This document shows positions 5,872 through 7,433 of a DNA stretch of 7,433 nt, in pieces. How positions within the stretch are numbered: position 1 is the stretch's first letter; every line of letters starts with the position of its first letter. A program made the position numbers and the translations under genes. The stretch comes from an uncultured Spirochaetaceae bacterium (GTDB taxonomy: Bacteria > Spirochaetota > Spirochaetia > Sphaerochaetales > Sphaerochaetaceae). Location: assembly GCA_947630635.1 (NCBI GenBank), contig CANRIJ010000073.1, forward strand, positions 1 through 7,433. Reading direction: 5' to 3'. The notes beneath the pieces were generated by a model that made no database searches, was not told where the DNA came from, and saw only the letters and a program-made list of their open reading frames with translations.

Positions 5872-6372
5872 ATGCTTGATATTTACACATTAGGCGATGA
5901 GGTTCTAAGGATGGAAGCGGAAGAGGTAGCCTCTTTTACTCCTGAGCTTAAGATGCTTGTCGATGCAATGATAGATACTTTAATTGAAGCTGAGGGAATA
6001 GGGCTTGCCGCTCCTCAAGTCGGGGTCTCGAAGAAGATATTCGTGGTTAAGCTTCCCAATGAGGATCCTATTGTCTTCATAAATCCCGAGATAATCGAGA
6101 CCTCCAATGAAGTGGGTCCATATGAGGAGGGGTGCCTATCAATTCCTGGCATGTACCACGATGTCATAAGGCCCTTAGAGGTAATGCTCCAGGCACAGGA
6201 TGTCAGGGGAAAGGCCTTTACCTTAAAGGCAGATGGCCTCTTGGCAAGGGTCATACAGCATGAGAATGACCACCTTCATGGAAAGCTATACATAGATAGA
6301 ATCGACGACAAGGAGAGGGAGAGGCTCGTTAAGAGGTACGAGCGTCAAAATAGGAAGAAAAAAGAGAAATGA
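5872..6372 (+). CDS. def: Peptide deformylase
   Basis: Peptide deformylase is the metal-dependent cytoplasmic enzyme that removes the formyl group from the N-terminal methionine of new proteins. All three family motifs are present. Motif 1 is G-I-G-L-A-A-P-Q-V-G (42-51). Motif 2 is E-G-C-L-S (86-90), with metal ligand Cys88. Motif 3 is H-E-N-D-H (130-134), with ligands His130 and His134 and catalytic Glu131. The N terminus M-L-D-I-Y-T-L-G-D-E-V-L-R is family-typical and argues for ATG 5872, giving 166 residues. An in-frame TTG at 5833 would add 13 residues unlike the family and would place the promoter inside the gene. The lysine-rich tail (R-K-K-K-E-K) is longer than the core fold needs. The stop overlaps the fmt start as ATGA. 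No ribosome binding site precedes the ATG, while a strong promoter sits 7 nt upstream of it. Confidence 0.95.
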   Translation: MLDIYTLGDEVLRMEAEEVASFTPELKMLVDAMIDTLIEAEGIGLAAPQVGVSKKIFVVKLPNEDPIVFINPEIIETSNEVGPYEEGCLSIPGMYHDVIRPLEVMLQAQDVRGKAFTLKADGLLARVIQHENDHLHGKLYIDRIDDKERERLVKRYERQNRKKKEK

Positions 6373-7313
6373 GAATACTCTATGCTGCCTCTGGTGAGAT
6401 TGCACTTCCGCTCTTAAAGGCCCTTGATGATAGGGGCCTTGTTGTTGCAGTTCTAACATCCCCGGATAAAAGGGGAAAGAGAGGCTCTGAGCTTATTCCA
6501 TCTCCTATTAAGAGAGAGGCTCTTTTGCGCTCTCTTCCGGTCTTTGAATTTGAGAGCCTCAAAAGAGAGGCAAGGGAGGCCATTATTCCACTTAAAGCCG
6601 ATACTCTTCTCTCCTTTTGCTATGGCAAGATATTTGGGCCGAAATTCCTATCTCTTTTTGAGAGAAAGCTGAATGTTCATCCATCTCTTTTGCCAAAATA
6701 CAGGGGAGTGTCCCCAATCTATACCGTGATAAAAGAGGGAGATAGCCTTACTGGCATATCGCTTCAGAATATTGATCTCAAGGTGGATGAGGGGGATATC
6801 TACTCTCAGATGGAGCTTCCGCTTAATGGAGAGGAGACGACAGAGAGCCTTACAGAGAGAGTCAGCGCTCTCTCTCCAGATTTTGTCTTGGATGCCTTAA
6901 AGGAAATTGAGAGCATTATTCCATTTTCTCAGATTGGAGAGGCAACCTATACTCAAATAGTCGAAAAAGAGGATGGCGATGTAGACTTCAATTTAAGTGC
7001 AAAGACTATCCATCAGAGAATAAGAGCCCTATATCCGTGGCCTAGGGCATATGCATATCTTGGAGATGAGAAGCTCATTCTCAGCTCCGTCTACGGCTCG
7101 TCTTTTGATGAGTTTGAGAAAACAAGTGGCGAAGAGCCTGGAAAGATCATAGCTCTTGATAAAGAGAAGGGACTAAAGGTAGCAACTGGCGATGGATATA
7201 TCTACATTACTCGTCTCCAGGCGCCCTTTAAAAAAGAGATGGACGCAAAGAGCTTTTACAATGGCAATAGAGGCATCATAGGAGGAGTTCTCAAGAGGGG
7301 GAAAGAGCTTTGA
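6369..7313 (+). CDS. fmt: Methionyl-tRNA formyltransferase
   Basis: Fmt transfers a formyl group from 10-formyltetrahydrofolate to Met-tRNA of the initiator type, in the cytoplasm. The product of 314 residues has the usual family length. The N-terminal catalytic domain begins R-I-L-Y-A-A-S-G-E-I-A and includes S-P-D-K-R-G-K-R-G near residues 31-39. The active-site segment is L-N-V-H-P-S-L-L-P-K-Y-R-G, with Asn102 and His104 matching the conserved catalytic pair. V-D-E-G-D (139-143) supplies the conserved aspartate. The C-terminal tRNA-binding domain follows from about residue 205, with A-L-Y-P-W-P-R-A-Y a recognisable family motif. The start overlaps the def stop by 4 nt, so the two enzymes of the formylation-deformylation cycle are coupled. 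The stop overlaps the next gene's TTG start. No abnormal features are seen. Confidence 0.96.
   Translation: MRILYAASGEIALPLLKALDDRGLVVAVLTSPDKRGKRGSELIPSPIKREALLRSLPVFEFESLKREAREAIIPLKADTLLSFCYGKIFGPKFLSLFERKLNVHPSLLPKYRGVSPIYTVIKEGDSLTGISLQNIDLKVDEGDIYSQMELPLNGEETTESLTERVSALSPDFVLDALKEIESIIPFSQIGEATYTQIVEKEDGDVDFNLSAKTIHQRIRALYPWPRAYAYLGDEKLILSSVYGSSFDEFEKTSGEEPGKIIALDKEKGLKVATGDGYIYITRLQAPFKKEMDAKSFYNGNRGIIGGVLKRGKEL
7295..7312 (+). promoter_or_regulatory. Ribosome binding site and TTG start of the patatin-like gene
   Basis: GAGGGGG at 7295-7301 lies 8 nt before a TTG at 7310, inside the end of fmt. The TTG opens directly into a basic then hydrophobic signal peptide, so it decides the start. 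The TTGA overlap with the fmt stop repeats the arrangement at the upstream gene and priA. Confidence 0.65.
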
Positions 7314-7433
7314 AGAGGTCTTTGATTCTATTTCTGTCATTATTATTCCTATTTTCCATTGCTGCAGAAGAAGAGAGCGGCAAAAGACCTACCTTTGCCC
7401 TGGTTTTAGGCGGAGGGGGCGCAAGAGGCTATG
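7310..7433 (+). CDS. Exported patatin-like phospholipase, 5' part (runs off window)
   Basis: Only the first 41 codons are visible. Residues 1-19 form a signal peptide: K-R at the start, a Leu/Phe-rich core, then S-I-A-A with likely cleavage after Ala18 or Ala19. After a short acidic and polar linker comes F-A-L-V-L-G-G-G-G-A-R-G-Y (29-41). The glycine-rich segment is the oxyanion-hole motif that opens patatin-family lipase domains; the catalytic Ser (G-x-S-x-G) and Asp would lie beyond the window. Patatin-like enzymes are Ser-Asp dyad phospholipases or lipid acyl hydrolases. A signal peptide placed directly before the domain recalls PlpD-type secreted patatins carrying an outer-membrane barrel, but that barrel cannot be seen here. 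The TTG start overlaps the fmt stop by 4 nt with a good ribosome binding site, so the gene is probably part of the def-fmt transcript. Confidence 0.85.
   Translation, partial: MKRSLILFLSLLFLFSIAAEEESGKRPTFALVLGGGGARGY

Overview
The window looks like one strand of a compact bacterial chromosome. Every convincing gene is on the + strand, and most neighbours abut or overlap. Base composition is moderate, with strikingly purine-rich coding (many GAGAG and CTCTC runs, heavy AGA use for Arg). Three genes appear to start with TTG. The last gene pairs a signal peptide with a patatin-type lipase domain, which suggests a two-membrane cell. The DUF3842-type gene points to Firmicutes or spirochaetes. My best guess is an uncultured or little-studied spirochaete, but the sequence alone does not prove this.

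Layout, left to right: (1) the 3' end of a gene resembling a family 4-type uracil-DNA glycosylase (to 466); (2) priA, replication-restart helicase, TTG start, overlapping the previous stop by 4 nt (463-2421); (3) a DUF3842-type gene split by an apparent +1 frameshift (2455-2869); (4) a complete ECF (energy-coupling factor) transporter operon of ATPase 1, ATPase 2, transmembrane coupling protein and substrate-binding S component (2890-5824); (5) def and fmt, peptide deformylase and Met-tRNA formyltransferase, behind a near-consensus promoter (5836-7313); (6) the 5' end of an exported patatin-like phospholipase (7310 to the window edge).

The UDG-like protein and PriA fit genome maintenance. The four ECF genes should build one vitamin or micronutrient importer, whose substrate I cannot name. 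def and fmt are a functional pair: Fmt formylates the initiator Met-tRNA and Def removes the formyl group from new proteins. priA-def-fmt is a familiar neighbourhood in other bacteria, so the DUF3842 plus ECF block looks like an insertion into it.

The most notable observations are the DUF3842 frameshift, a possible leaderless start for def (and perhaps DUF3842), and a 9-bp perfect inverted repeat whose right arm lies inside the def promoter. I saw no RNA gene, CRISPR array, mobile element or new defence system. No gene-free stretch exceeds about 50 bases.
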